This document shows, piece by piece, positions 8,623-16,808 of a DNA stretch of 64,000 bases. A model generated the notes under the pieces. That model was not told the origin of the DNA. It saw nothing but the letters and a program-made list of their open reading frames with translations, and ran no database searches. The position numbers and the translations under genes were made by a program. Position 1 is the stretch's first letter, and every line of letters begins with the position of its first letter. This DNA comes from Paenibacillus sabinae T27 (lineage in GTDB: Bacteria > Bacillota > Bacilli > Paenibacillales > Paenibacillaceae): positions 519,001-583,000 of the forward strand of contig NZ_CP004078.1 of NCBI RefSeq assembly GCF_000612505.1, written 5' to 3'.

Positions 8623-9312
8623 ATGAAGGAGCTGAATTATCCGAAGGTCTTTCTGATGCTTGCCGGTCTGACTCTGGCAACGCTTGCCGTGTATGGCATC
8701 GTTTCGCTGCGGACCGATGACTTCTACAAGTTTCTGATCTGGAATCTGTTCTTGGCCTGGCTGCCGTTTCTGTTCTCGCTGGCGGCGCATGCCTTATATA
8801 AGCGGAATTCACGCAGTCTGCTGCAGTTTCCGCTTGGGGCGGCCTGGCTTGTCTTTTTTCCAAATGCCCCATATATTATGACTGATCTGCTTCATCTGAC
8901 GATTCGCAGCGGGATTTATATTGTTGACGGCGTCGTCCAGAGCCGGTTCTGGTATGATCTGGCCATGCTGCTGTTGTTCACCTGGACCGCTTGGCTGACC
9001 GGATTTTTCTCGCTGTATCAATTTCAGACGGTGATTTGGCGCAGAAGCGGCCTTCTGGTGTCCTGGCTGTTCGTGCTGGTTGCCTGCGCGCTGGGAGGGT
9101 ACGGGGTGCTGCTGGGTCGGGTATACCGCCTGAACAGCTGGGATGTGCTGACCGACAGGCACCGGTTGTATCAGTTGATGCTGGACAGTGTGAACCGGCA
9201 GTCCGTCTTTTTCAGCCTGTTCATCGCCCTTGTGCTGCTGGTCATCTACACGACGCTGTACAGTCTGCTGAATGCGCGCGGAAGCAGGGACACCCTCCGG
9301 TGGCGGAACTAA
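8623..9312 (+). CDS. DUF1361 family integral membrane protein
   Basis: A 229-residue polytopic protein with about six hydrophobic segments (residues 9-27, 33-57, 65-82, 103-127, 138-158, 191-217). [10 protein letters not shown] followed by FPNAPYIMTDLLHL is the DUF1361 signature. The function of this family is unknown. ATG 8623 is preceded by ATAAGGAGAATGCAAACCG. It sits alone, downstream of the SulP terminator and convergent with the alkyltransferase-like gene, whose stop overlaps its end by 4 bp. Confidence 0.8.
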   Translation: MKELNYPKVFLMLAGLTLATLAVYGIVSLRTDDFYKFLIWNLFLAWLPFLFSLAAHALYKRNSRSLLQFPLGAAWLVFFPNAPYIMTDLLHLTIRSGIYIVDGVVQSRFWYDLAMLLLFTWTAWLTGFFSLYQFQTVIWRRSGLLVSWLFVLVACALGGYGVLLGRVYRLNSWDVLTDRHRLYQLMLDSVNRQSVFFSLFIALVLLVIYTTLYSLLNARGSRDTLRWRN

Positions 9313-9626
9313 TCCAGCGGGTCCGGGTCGTGGCCGAACCGCTTCAGGTCTATCGTTCCGAGGTCGTCGAACTCGACGCCCTCGCCGAGAAGGTAGAGCC
9401 GCTGAAGCTCGCCCGCTTCTCCGTCCTCCAAAGAGATCCTTCCCTTGGCATTGATAATCCGGTGCCAGGGAAGCTGGTGGCTGCGGCTCATGGAATGCAG
9501 AATCCGCACGACCTGCCTCGCTCCCCGCGGGCTCCCCGCTGCGGCGGCGACCCCTCCGTATGTCATGACCCTTCCTTCGGGGATGGACTGCATGATGCGT
9601 ATGGCTTTTTCGGTAAACGGCTTCAC
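9309..9626 (-). CDS. Alkyltransferase-like (ATL) DNA-binding protein, MGMT family without catalytic Cys
   Basis: A 105-residue protein matching the DNA-binding domain of O6-alkylguanine-DNA alkyltransferases: IPEGRVMTYGGVAAAAGSPR, GARQVVRILHSM, LPWHRIINAKG. In active enzymes the motif is PCHR; here it is PWHR (residues 53-56), so the methyl-accepting Cys is replaced by Trp. That is the hallmark of ATL proteins, which bind O6-alkylguanine and hand the lesion to nucleotide excision repair. The start is GTG 9626 with GGAAGGAAGTACAAAA upstream. Length fits ATL proteins (about 100-110 residues). Confidence 0.85.
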   Translation of the reverse strand: MKPFTEKAIRIMQSIPEGRVMTYGGVAAAAGSPRGARQVVRILHSMSRSHQLPWHRIINAKGRISLEDGEAGELQRLYLLGEGVEFDDLGTIDLKRFGHDPDPLD

Positions 9627-9694
9627 TTTTGTACTTCCTTCCTGCCATGGTGATGTCCCTCAATTATAGCAAAAAAAGAATAAATTGCTGGATG

Positions 9695-9726
9695 ATCGGC
9701 TGCCCGTGAGGGGAGCCGATTTTTTG
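9695..9726 (+). terminator. Hairpin with T-run in front of the hydrolase gene
   Basis: ATCGGCT pairs with AGCCGAT, followed by TTTTTT at 9721-9726. No plus-strand gene ends just before it. It lies upstream of a possible TATAAT (-10) near 9770, so it may insulate the next gene from read-through. Confidence 0.6.
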
Positions 9727-9839
9727 GCGTGCAGGCCCTGCGGATTTCCACCGCCTGTTCAATACAGGTATAATAGGAAGCATCAGGGCGATAGGCCCGG
9801 TTTTACGCGATCAATCGTTCTTAGGAGGCGGCCGGGAAA

Positions 9840-10475
9840 ATGGCGGATAAGGTCATGAAGTACATAACTTTGCCTTCGCATTGGGGCAGGGAAGTCAGAC
9901 ATAAATACTACTCGCAGGAATCGGACACGCTGGTTGTCGTGTTTCCGGGGAGAAACTACCCGGCGGAACTCCCGCTGCTGCATTATGCCGGCAAGTCTGC
10001 GCTGGAGTACGGCTGCGATCTGCTGCTGCTGGAATATGGCTACCAGAGCGCGCGGGTCGATCTGAAGCGTGAGGAAATGGGGATTATCGAGGAAGAGTGT
10101 GGGCAGGCGCTGTCGGCGGTCCCCGGGTACAAACGGCTGCTGTTCATCGGCAAAAGCATCGGCTCGGTCATCGCGGGCAGACTGGCTACCGATTACGATC
10201 CGTCCGTGCAGCTGGATTGCCTGTATCTGACGCCGCTGCCGGAGACGATTCCGTATATCAAGCGGACGGGCGGGACCGTGATTTACGGCGGTGGCGATCC
10301 GCTGTTCAGCGAAGAGGACACGGCTGGGATCCGTGGGCTTACGGATGTGTCTCTGTATAGAATCGACGAGGCGAATCATTCGCTGGAGGTCGGCAGCGTC
10401 AACGAGTCCTTGGCTGTTCTTATTGTCGTTAATAATTTAGTGCATGAATTTTTTCGCGGAGCGCTGGGCTCGTGA
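9840..10475 (+). CDS. Small alpha/beta-hydrolase-like protein
   Basis: A 211-residue cytoplasmic protein with an alpha/beta hydrolase pattern. TLVVVFPGRNYP is the first strand and oxyanion region, LLFIGKSIGSVIAG contains a GKSIGS nucleophile elbow (Ser at about 103), GGGDPLFSEED offers the acid and DEANHSLEVG the His. It resembles the short hydrolases of Firmicutes often labelled alpha/beta family hydrolase; the substrate is unknown. ATG 9840 is preceded by TTAGGAGGCGGCCGGGAAA. It heads a likely three-gene run with the ABM and DUF1697 genes. Confidence 0.72.
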   Translation: MADKVMKYITLPSHWGREVRHKYYSQESDTLVVVFPGRNYPAELPLLHYAGKSALEYGCDLLLLEYGYQSARVDLKREEMGIIEEECGQALSAVPGYKRLLFIGKSIGSVIAGRLATDYDPSVQLDCLYLTPLPETIPYIKRTGGTVIYGGGDPLFSEEDTAGIRGLTDVSLYRIDEANHSLEVGSVNESLAVLIVVNNLVHEFFRGALGS

Positions 10476-10512
10476 GGAGAAGTTACAAAAACGCAGAGAG
10501 AGGCGGATGACC

Positions 10513-10809
10513 ATGATACTCGAAGCGGCTATGCTTCACATCAAGCAGGGAATGACGAAGGCGTTCGAAGACAGCTTCAGGAAGGCTTCGCCCCTCATTT
10601 CCTCCATAGACGGCTATTTGGGCCACGAGTTGCAGCAATGTCTGGAAGACGATCACAAATACCTGCTGCTCGTCCGCTGGCGGAATCTTGAAGATCACAC
10701 GGTCGGATTCAGGGAATCCCCGCAGTATGCGGAGTGGAAGGCGCTGCTGCATCACTATTACAGCCCGTTTCCGGCAGTGGAGCATTTTGCCCGCATCAGT
10801 CTGGAATAA
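10513..10809 (+). CDS. ABM-domain (antibiotic biosynthesis monooxygenase) family protein
   Basis: A 98-residue single ABM domain. MILEAAMLHIKQGMTKAFED is the first strand and helix, and YLLLVRWRNLEDHTVGFRES is the core. The C-terminal YYSPFPAVEHFARI matches proteins annotated as ABM family in Bacillales. A longer frame starts at 10444, overlapping the previous gene. ATG 10513 (or 10507) is preferred because AGAGAGGCGG sits just upstream and the extension is a basic, non-family tail. Enzymatic role unknown. Confidence 0.7.
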   Translation: MILEAAMLHIKQGMTKAFEDSFRKASPLISSIDGYLGHELQQCLEDDHKYLLLVRWRNLEDHTVGFRESPQYAEWKALLHHYYSPFPAVEHFARISLE

Positions 10810-10833
10810 GTGAAGGAAGTAGGAGGCGGCCCT

Positions 10834-11379
10834 ATGGGAAAATATATTGCCCTGATTCGCGGCATCAACGTCGGAGGGAATAAAATCGTCAAAATGCAGG
10901 ATTTGAAGACAATGCTTCAGTCGCTCGGTTTTCAAAACGTAAAGACGTATATTCAGAGCGGCAACATCGTGCTGGACGGCGGAGATGCGGATGCCGAGGC
11001 CATAAGGGGTTCTATTGAAAAAGGCATCAGCGATACCTTCGGTTTCGACGCCTCCGTGATCATCCGCACCGAGGAAGAGGTGAAGTCGGTGATCGCGAAC
11101 AATCCGTTCGAGCTGACCGAACCGGAGGAGTTCAAGCGGTTGTACGTTTTATTTCTGGCCGGAGAGCTGACGGAAGAAGCGCTGGCGCGGCTTGGGCCTT
11201 ATGAGGACGGAGAGGACAAGCTGCGCGTCATCGGCAAGGAGATGTACATTCTCTACAGCACCAAGGTGAGCGACTCCCCGCTGTTCAAGGTCCCTCTGGA
11301 AAAAATCATGGGCGTGTCCGCAACGTCCCGCAACTGGAACACGGTAAGCAAGCTTGCGGTGATGGCAGCGGAAGGTTGA
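10834..11379 (+). CDS. DUF1697 domain-containing protein
   Basis: A 181-residue protein with the DUF1697 signature: YIALIRGINVGGNKIVKMQDL at the start, then YIQSGNIVLDG, and the C-terminal GVSATSRNWNTVSKL. Common in Bacillales and actinobacteria, with no established function. ATG 10834 has GTAGGAGGCGGCCCT directly upstream, so the 8-codon extension to 10810 is rejected. A hairpin terminator lies about 65 bp downstream. Confidence 0.82.
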   Translation: MGKYIALIRGINVGGNKIVKMQDLKTMLQSLGFQNVKTYIQSGNIVLDGGDADAEAIRGSIEKGISDTFGFDASVIIRTEEEVKSVIANNPFELTEPEEFKRLYVLFLAGELTEEALARLGPYEDGEDKLRVIGKEMYILYSTKVSDSPLFKVPLEKIMGVSATSRNWNTVSKLAVMAAEG

Positions 11380-11445
11380 TTTGAAGAAAAAATAGCGGGG
11401 GGATTTTGCTTAAATACTTCCCGGATCTCCGGGTATGGATTGGGA

Positions 11446-11490
11446 AATAAGCTGCTTCCGGCACGCTGCCGGTGGCAGCTTATTTGCTTT
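11446..11490 (+). terminator. Rho-independent terminator after DUF1697 gene
   Basis: AATAAGCTGC (11446-11455) pairs with GCAGCTTATT (11475-11484), with an internal CCGGCA/TGCCGG stem and a weak T-rich tail. Confidence 0.7.
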
Positions 11491-11568
11491 GATATACAAC
11501 GAGATTACGAGGCTGATTATGAGTCGTATGCCTTGAAGCGGCGGTAAGCGGGACAGCCGTTTCTACCC

Positions 11569-11766
11569 GAAAAGCCTCCGGCGAACCGGTCTACCATGAG
11601 CGTTTCGAAGGAGGCCATCGGAGAGGCAGTATACCGAGGGCGTTTCGGAGGAGCCTTCGGTGAGGCAGTCTACCGTCAGTGTTTCAAATGAGGCCTTCGG
11701 CGAGCCAGTCTACCGTGAGAGTTTCAAAGGAGGCCCTCGGAGAGCCAGTCTACAGGCGGCGATACC
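11569..11766 (+). repeat. Degenerate 40-bp direct repeat, about five units
   Basis: Units begin at about 11569, 11607, 11647, 11686 and 11726. Each has the core GAGGCCTTCGG, then GAGSCAGTCTACCG and ends in GTTTC. Spacing is 39-41 bp, not a multiple of three, so the repeats do not encode a peptide repeat. Confidence 0.7.
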
Positions 11767-11990
11767 AAAGCGGCCTGCAGCGGCGCGAGTTTGCGAAGAA
11801 TTCCGTCGTTTATGCATCTTTTTTTCTCGTAAATCCCTCCCCCTGATTCAATTCCTGCAAATGCGCAGGTACTTGGCATCCAATCTCCCCATAGCGGCTG
11901 TTCAAGCAAAAATACCTGCACAATGGCATCCATTTCTTTCTCCTTGGGCGAAACTCATCGCGAAACATGCAGATTTGCAGGAATTGCTGC

Positions 11991-12189
11991 CTGCTCTACC
12001 TGCTCTACCTGCTCTACCTGCTCTACCTGCTCTACCTGCTCTACCTGCTCTACCTGCTCTACCTGATCTGCCTGATCCACCTGCTCTACCTGATCTACCT
12101 CTGCCTGAGCTGTCTGCTCTACCTGCTCTACCTGATCTGCTTGATCTACCTGCTCTGCCTAATCTATCTAATCTACCTAATCTACCTAT
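11991..12189 (+). repeat. 9-bp minisatellite (CTGCTCTAC)n
   Basis: Roughly 22 tandem units of CTGCTCTAC. The first 8-9 copies are perfect; later copies vary as CTGATCTGC, CTGATCCAC or CTAATCTAC. Because the unit is 9 bp every frame stays open; the frames read Leu-Pro-Ala, Tyr-Leu-Leu or, on the other strand, Gly-Arg-Ala repeats. Confidence 0.9.
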
Positions 12190-12464
12190 CCCGGAACAGA
12201 CCGCACAGGGGTCCGAACAGACCGAAGCAGACCACACAGATAGAAGCCGACCGGACAAAACGAACTAATGAGCTGTTCCCTCAACCCTTTTTCTGCACGA
12301 AGATAGGTGGTATGACTTGCCGGCTGCCGACCTGTTCCTTCAGCAAACATTCAGCCCGGATTCATTATGAGTTAAGGTAGGGGTGCCATAATACATTACG
12401 GAAGAGGAAGCGGCAAGCCCTGCGGCGGGCCGGAAGAAACAAGAGCGGACGGAGAGTGGTAAAG

Positions 12465-14804
12465 ATGAAATTTATCAGGAAAATGGGGTCTGATCCCGTT
12501 CTTTTGGCCATATTGCTGCTGGCGGCATTTTTGTACGGCTACGGGATCTGGAACGACAAGTACGTGAATTTGTACTATACAAGCGCGGTAGGGAGTATGC
12601 TGCAGAGCTGGCATAACTTCTTTTATGCCTCGCTGGACTCGGCAGGATCGGTGACGGTGGATAAGCCTCCGGTTGTGTTCTGGATACAGACGCTGTTCGC
12701 GTGGGTGCTCGGACTTAAGGGTTGGAGCGTGATCCTTCCCCAGGCGCTGGCCGGAGTGGGCTCGGTCCTGTTGATCTACCTGCTTGTAAAGCCCACCTTT
12801 GGCAAAACGGCGGCCCGGTTCGGCGCTCTGGCGATGGCGCTCACGCCGGTGGCGGCGGCCGTCAGCAGAACGAATAATATTGATGCCATGCTGGTGTTCA
12901 CATTGCTGCTGGCGGCGTGGTTTTTGTTCAGGGGCACGAGAAGCGGCAACTTTGGCAGTCTGATCGCCGCGTTCGCTTTAATCGGCGTGGCGTTCAACGA
13001 GAAGATGCTGCAGGCATATATGGTGGTTCCGGCTTTCTATCTTTTTTATTGGCTGGCCTATAAGATTAATTGGAAGAAAAAAACAGGCATCCTGGCGGCA
13101 TGCACCGCCGTTATGCTGGTCATCTCCGTGTCCTGGGCGGTAATCGTTGATTCGATTCCTGCGAGTGAGCGCCCTTTTATCGGCAGCAGCACGACCAACT
13201 CGGTCATGAAGCTGGCCTTCGGTTATAACGGCGTGTCGCGTCTGACCGGCGACCGCAACAATGGCGGCGGAAGCTTCCCGCGCGGCATGAATGGCGAGAT
13301 GCCTGCATGGAACGGCGCCATGCCGGGAATGAACGGCGGCACGGACGGAACCTCAGGGGCCTCGGTGAACCCGAACGGGAACGGCACGGGCGCTCAAGGG
13401 GCAGGCCCCGCGTCCGGTATGCAGGACGGCACCTCGGGCGCCTCGGTGAACCCGAACGGGAACGGCGCGGGCGCTCAAGGGGCAGGCCCCGCATCCGGCG
13501 TGCAGGACGGAACCTCGGCGGACGATGGCCGTCAAGGTAGAGGAATGGCCGGGCAATTCCCGGGGAATGGGACGGATGACGGCGGCCGGCGGGCGTTCGG
13601 TCAGATGGGGGATGGCCGCGGAGGTATGGGCGGCGGGATGTTCAATACCGGCACGGCGGGGCCGCTGCGTCTGTTCCAGTTGGAGCTGTCGGGACAGGCC
13701 AGTTGGCTGATTCCTTTCATCCTCTTTGGCTGCATCGCCATCTTCGCTAATCTTCGCAGAAGACATTTCACTCAGCAGCATAAAGAAGCTATTTTTTGGC
13801 TGGCGTGGCTGCTGCCGGTTGCGGGATTTTTCAGCATCGCGGGCTTCTTTCACCAATACTATCTCATTATGATGGGTCCTCCGATCGCGGCGCTGGCCGG
13901 GGTGGGCTACGTCAAAATGCGGGATCTGTACCGCGGCCATTCGGGTTGGCTCTCCTGGCTGCTTCCGGCGGCGGTGCTGGCAACGGCAGTATTCCAATGG
14001 TACATTCTGCATCCGTATAACGCGACCATCGGGGCCGGCTGGTCCATCGGCGTGCTGGCCGCGGGCATTGTTCTTGCGGCGGCCCTGGCGATCCCTAAGA
14101 TCGGCGGAAAGCCGATCGCCCGGTTCGTGGCGGCCGCAGGACTGCTCGTGCTTCTGATCGGCCCGCTGTACTGGTCGCTTACGCCGATCGCCTACGGCCT
14201 GAACAGCATGACCCCGGCAGCGGGGCCGGACAGCCGCGAAGGCATGGGCGGCGGAATGAGAGACGGCATGGGCATGAACGCAGTCGCCCAGGCCCAGGGC
14301 GCACCCGGCGGAACGGCCCCGGATGGAGCGGGTACCCCGGACGGCGCTAATGCCCAGGACGGAACGGGTACCCCAAGCGGTGACGGCACCGGGGACAGCC
14401 GCAGTGCCGGCGGCCAGTTCGGGTTCGACCGGAACGGCGGCGAGAGCGTCGATGAATCGCTGGTGGCCTATCTGAAAGAGCATAACACCGGTGAGCAATA
14501 TCTGTTCGCCACGATGAATTACAGCACGGGCGGCCCGTACATCATCGAAGGCAACAAGGTTGTCATTCTCAACGGCTTCTCCGGCTCAGATGTGGTCTAC
14601 ACGACGGACAGCCTTGCGGCGCTGGTGAAGAGCGGCCAGGTCAAATACTTCTATGTCTCCGGCGGCGGCATGGGCGGCGGACGCGAGGGGAACTCGAGCC
14701 TTACGACATGGATCACCGAGAACTGCACGGAAATTCCGGCCTCGGAGTGGCAGGGTACAGGCGGCACAGCAAGCGGCACGCTCTACGAGGTTACCCTGAA
14801 CTGA
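12465..14804 (+). CDS. GT39-family membrane glycosyltransferase (YkcB-like) with Gly/Asn-rich insertions
   Basis: A 779-residue polytopic protein of the ArnT/PMT clan. The N-terminal half has many membrane helices and, in the first outer loop, VTVDKPPVVFWIQ, matching the acidic/KPP motif of YkcB-type enzymes that use a polyprenyl-phosphate sugar donor. Two long low-complexity Gly/Asn/Asp segments interrupt the outer regions (about residues 267-395 and 585-660); the first holds two near-identical 81-bp units. The C-terminal outer domain follows (NTGEQYLFATMNYSTGGPYI). ATG 12465 has GGAGAG 8 bp upstream; GTG 12456 is an alternative. The next gene is the partner glycosyltransferase, as in B. subtilis ykcBC. 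The acceptor is unknown. Confidence 0.8.
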   Translation: MKFIRKMGSDPVLLAILLLAAFLYGYGIWNDKYVNLYYTSAVGSMLQSWHNFFYASLDSAGSVTVDKPPVVFWIQTLFAWVLGLKGWSVILPQALAGVGSVLLIYLLVKPTFGKTAARFGALAMALTPVAAAVSRTNNIDAMLVFTLLLAAWFLFRGTRSGNFGSLIAAFALIGVAFNEKMLQAYMVVPAFYLFYWLAYKINWKKKTGILAACTAVMLVISVSWAVIVDSIPASERPFIGSSTTNSVMKLAFGYNGVSRLTGDRNNGGGSFPRGMNGEMPAWNGAMPGMNGGTDGTSGASVNPNGNGTGAQGAGPASGMQDGTSGASVNPNGNGAGAQGAGPASGVQDGTSADDGRQGRGMAGQFPGNGTDDGGRRAFGQMGDGRGGMGGGMFNTGTAGPLRLFQLELSGQASWLIPFILFGCIAIFANLRRRHFTQQHKEAIFWLAWLLPVAGFFSIAGFFHQYYLIMMGPPIAALAGVGYVKMRDLYRGHSGWLSWLLPAAVLATAVFQWYILHPYNATIGAGWSIGVLAAGIVLAAALAIPKIGGKPIARFVAAAGLLVLLIGPLYWSLTPIAYGLNSMTPAAGPDSREGMGGGMRDGMGMNAVAQAQGAPGGTAPDGAGTPDGANAQDGTGTPSGDGTGDSRSAGGQFGFDRNGGESVDESLVAYLKEHNTGEQYLFATMNYSTGGPYIIEGNKVVILNGFSGSDVVYTTDSLAALVKSGQVKYFYVSGGGMGGGREGNSSLTTWITENCTEIPASEWQGTGGTASGTLYEVTLN
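13344..13505 (+). repeat. Two tandem 81-bp units inside the GT39 gene
   Basis: Units 13344-13424 and 13425-13505 are almost identical and in frame (27 residues each, beginning DGTSGASVNPNGNG). A third partial unit begins at 13506. Confidence 0.9.
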
Positions 14805-14894
14805 CCGCCAAACAGCATGTATTACGGGCGGGCGCGCCGAAGACCTGACTTCGGGGCGTTTGCCCATCTATTTTTAACAAAGGGGGAGCTGCTC

Positions 14895-15881
14895 ATGAAT
14901 ACCAACGTGCGCTATTCCGTAATTATTCCGATGTACAACGAGGAAGCAGTGATTCAGGAGACCTACCGGCGGATCAAAAAAGTGATGGACACCACGAATG
15001 AGCCGTATGAGCTGATCTTTGTCAATGACGGCAGCGCCGACAACTGCGCGCAGATGATCGAGGAGTACAGCTGCTGGGACGAGAGCGTGAAGCTGATCGA
15101 CCTCTCCCGCAACTTCGGCCACCAGATCGCCATTACCGCAGGGATGGACTACGCCCTCGGGGATGCGGTTATCATTATCGACGCGGATTTGCAGGACCCG
15201 CCTGAATTGATTTTGCAGATGATCGGGGAATGGAAGAACGGCTATGAGGTGGTGTACGCCAAACGGGTGAAGCGAAACGGCGAGACATTTTTCAAAAAAT
15301 GGACAGCAAGTCTGTTCTACCGGGTGCTCGCCTATTCGACCGACATCAACATTCCGGTGGATACGGGGGATTTTCGTCTGATCGACCGCAAGGTATGCGA
15401 TGAGCTGAAGCGCCTGCCGGAAAAAAACCGGTTCGTGCGGGGGCTGGTCAGCTGGGTGGGCTTCCGCCAGAAGGCGATTGAATATGAACGCGACGAGCGG
15501 CTGGCCGGAGAGACGAAATATCCGCTGAAGCGGATGATCAAGCTGTCGCTGGACGGAATCACTTCTTTTTCATACAAGCCGCTGAAGCTGGCCGGATTCC
15601 TTGGCGCTCTGCTGTCGGCGTCGGGGTTTCTGTATCTGCTGTACGTGCTCTATCTGGCCATTTTTACCGATTCCGCCGTCAAGGGCTGGGCTTCGGTCAT
15701 CGGAATTACCCTGACCTTCAACGGCTTCATCCTTCTGATGCTCGGCATTCTGGGCGAATACGTCGGCCGCATCTACGATGAGTCCAAAGGACGCCCGCTG
15801 TACATTGTGCAGGAGGTATACCCGGGGAAAAAGAAGCCGCAGCCGGTTGGTTTAAAAACGGCACAGTATGAGTCGAAGTAA
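14895..15881 (+). CDS. ykcC: Polyprenyl-phosphate glycosyltransferase, GT2 family (YkcC/GtrB-like)
   Basis: A 328-residue enzyme. SVIIPMYNEEAVIQETYRRI opens a GT-A fold, LIFVNDGSADN follows, and IIDADLQDPPELI holds the DxD-type metal site. Two C-terminal membrane helices (about residues 232-258 and 268-292) and the tail RIYDESKGRPLYIVQE are typical of dolichol-phosphate-mannose synthase-like and GtrB proteins. Such enzymes load a sugar onto undecaprenyl phosphate at the inner face for use by the GT39 partner. ATG 14895 has AAAGGGGGAGCTGCTC upstream. The last ~290 bp of the gene are duplicated in degraded form at 25124-25410. Confidence 0.85.
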   Translation: MNTNVRYSVIIPMYNEEAVIQETYRRIKKVMDTTNEPYELIFVNDGSADNCAQMIEEYSCWDESVKLIDLSRNFGHQIAITAGMDYALGDAVIIIDADLQDPPELILQMIGEWKNGYEVVYAKRVKRNGETFFKKWTASLFYRVLAYSTDINIPVDTGDFRLIDRKVCDELKRLPEKNRFVRGLVSWVGFRQKAIEYERDERLAGETKYPLKRMIKLSLDGITSFSYKPLKLAGFLGALLSASGFLYLLYVLYLAIFTDSAVKGWASVIGITLTFNGFILLMLGILGEYVGRIYDESKGRPLYIVQEVYPGKKKPQPVGLKTAQYESK

Positions 15882-16343
15882 CGTTTTGGCCAGCTCGGGT
15901 GAAAGGGCTGAACTGTAAGATTAGATGCAGCATTCAGAAGTATCTGAAACGGCTGTCTCCGTACGTACCGGCGTTTAAGATTCAGCGCGGCGAACCGTAT
16001 CACAAGTAGCGGCAAGTTTTTTTGGAGTAAAGCTCGCAGAAGCCTATATTCACAGCATACCGGCCGTAGGAGCAGGGCAGGCCGCACTCCGGTTGGAGTA
16101 AAACGTAGATATTTTTCCTGAGAGATTGTTTATGCTACAGAATGATGATTTCCTTGAAGGGACTTTTGCCGGTCTTCGGTGGGTCTTTTGGTATGGTCGA
16201 AAAAGCTTCTGGCTGAGACTATACGATGATTATTGCGGATATGCGGCCTGGAATGTTGTCATGGCGGGGATGGCCGGGTAATAGAGATGATTAGAACTTT
16301 CGAATTTGGCTGGAGTGAAGCCAAGGAAACGGAGGGACAAATC
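15882..16343. other. Intergenic region with a long copy of the dispersed hairpin repeat
   Basis: Bases 15908-16047 closely match 35549-35676, including the hairpin core at 15981-16027. Downstream, 16150-16200 contains GGGACTTTTGC, also found in the palindrome at 19429-19461. No gene is supported until the small ORF at 16344. Confidence 0.5.
15981..16027 (+). repeat. Dispersed hairpin repeat, copy 1
   Basis: Core CAGCGCGGCGAACCGTAT then CACAAGTAGCGGCAAGTTTT. The left arm is diverged, but 15908-16047 as a whole matches copy 6 at 35549-35676. Confidence 0.75.
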
Positions 16344-16724
16344 ATGGAGGCACAGACAGTATCAGGCATCAGCCCAGTACAAGCCATTGCAGCTTACGGA
16401 GGCACAGAGAGCGATGTCAGTTCCCTGGAGAAACAGCGAAACCGGCTGATGATGGAGCTGGACAAGGCGAATGCGGCGCAGGGTAGCGAGATGCAGACTC
16501 CTTATCGCCGGGAGCAGCTGCAGCGGCAAATCCGGCTGCTGGAGGCCCAACTGGTGCAGAAAAGCGGGAGCAGCACCCCGGTCCATTTTGTACCGGCTTC
16601 TCCGCTTCAAGACCATCTACCGCTCTGGCGGACTGAAGGAAAGGTAGGCCTTAAAGTCATCGGTCTAACCGATCCCCGGACGGCGACGGTGAACTCGGAG
16701 GGCCATTTCGACGCGTTGATTTAG
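16344..16724 (+). CDS. Hypothetical protein with a coiled coil, 126 residues
   Basis: A small soluble protein. Residues about 24-72 (SSLEKQRNRLMMELDKANAA then REQLQRQIRLLEAQLVQ) form a strongly predicted coiled coil, reminiscent of FlxA-like small proteins. The rest (PVHFVPASPLQDHLPL and following) is probably disordered. ATG 16344 has ACGGAGGGACAAATC upstream; the longer frame to 16233 lacks a ribosome site. No function is proposed. A bidirectional-looking terminator follows. Confidence 0.6.
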   Translation: MEAQTVSGISPVQAIAAYGGTESDVSSLEKQRNRLMMELDKANAAQGSEMQTPYRREQLQRQIRLLEAQLVQKSGSSTPVHFVPASPLQDHLPLWRTEGKVGLKVIGLTDPRTATVNSEGHFDALI

Positions 16725-16734
16725 ACCAGAAAGC

Positions 16735-16784
16735 GAAGGTACAGGAAACCCGGTAATGAACCGGCTTTTCCGTACCTTTTTGCT
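16735..16784. terminator. Terminator between convergent genes
   Basis: AAGGTAC with a following GGAAACCCGG pairs with CCGGCTTTTCC and GTACCTT, ending in a T-run. It lies between the coiled-coil gene (plus) and the MATE gene (minus). Confidence 0.75.
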
Positions 16785-16808
16785 TTAAGAGGCGGCAGTG
16801 TATCGATT

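Larger units (their letters stand above)
11491..12464. other. Repeat-rich spacer without a convincing gene
   Basis: About 1 kb between the DUF1697 terminator and the GT39 gene. It contains, in order: a degenerate 40-bp direct repeat (11569-11766), a diverged copy of the CCTGCA/TGCAGG element (11812-11990), a 9-bp minisatellite (11991-12189) and about 270 bp of unique DNA that should hold the GT39 promoter. Open frames crossing the repeats exist on both strands, but their composition is dictated by the repeats. Confidence 0.55.

Noticed and set aside
11991..12189. CRISPR-like array
   Set aside because: Tandem 9-bp units have no unique spacers and there are no cas genes nearby.
11660..12268. 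202-codon plus-strand open frame with a Leu-Pro-Ala repeat
   Set aside because: It runs through the 40-bp repeats, the diverged intergenic element and the 9-bp minisatellite; it has no ribosome site, and its composition follows the repeats.
13353..14498. 381-codon minus-strand open frame opposite the GT39 gene
   Set aside because: Shadow of low-complexity coding DNA; composition is Arg/Gly-biased and without motifs.
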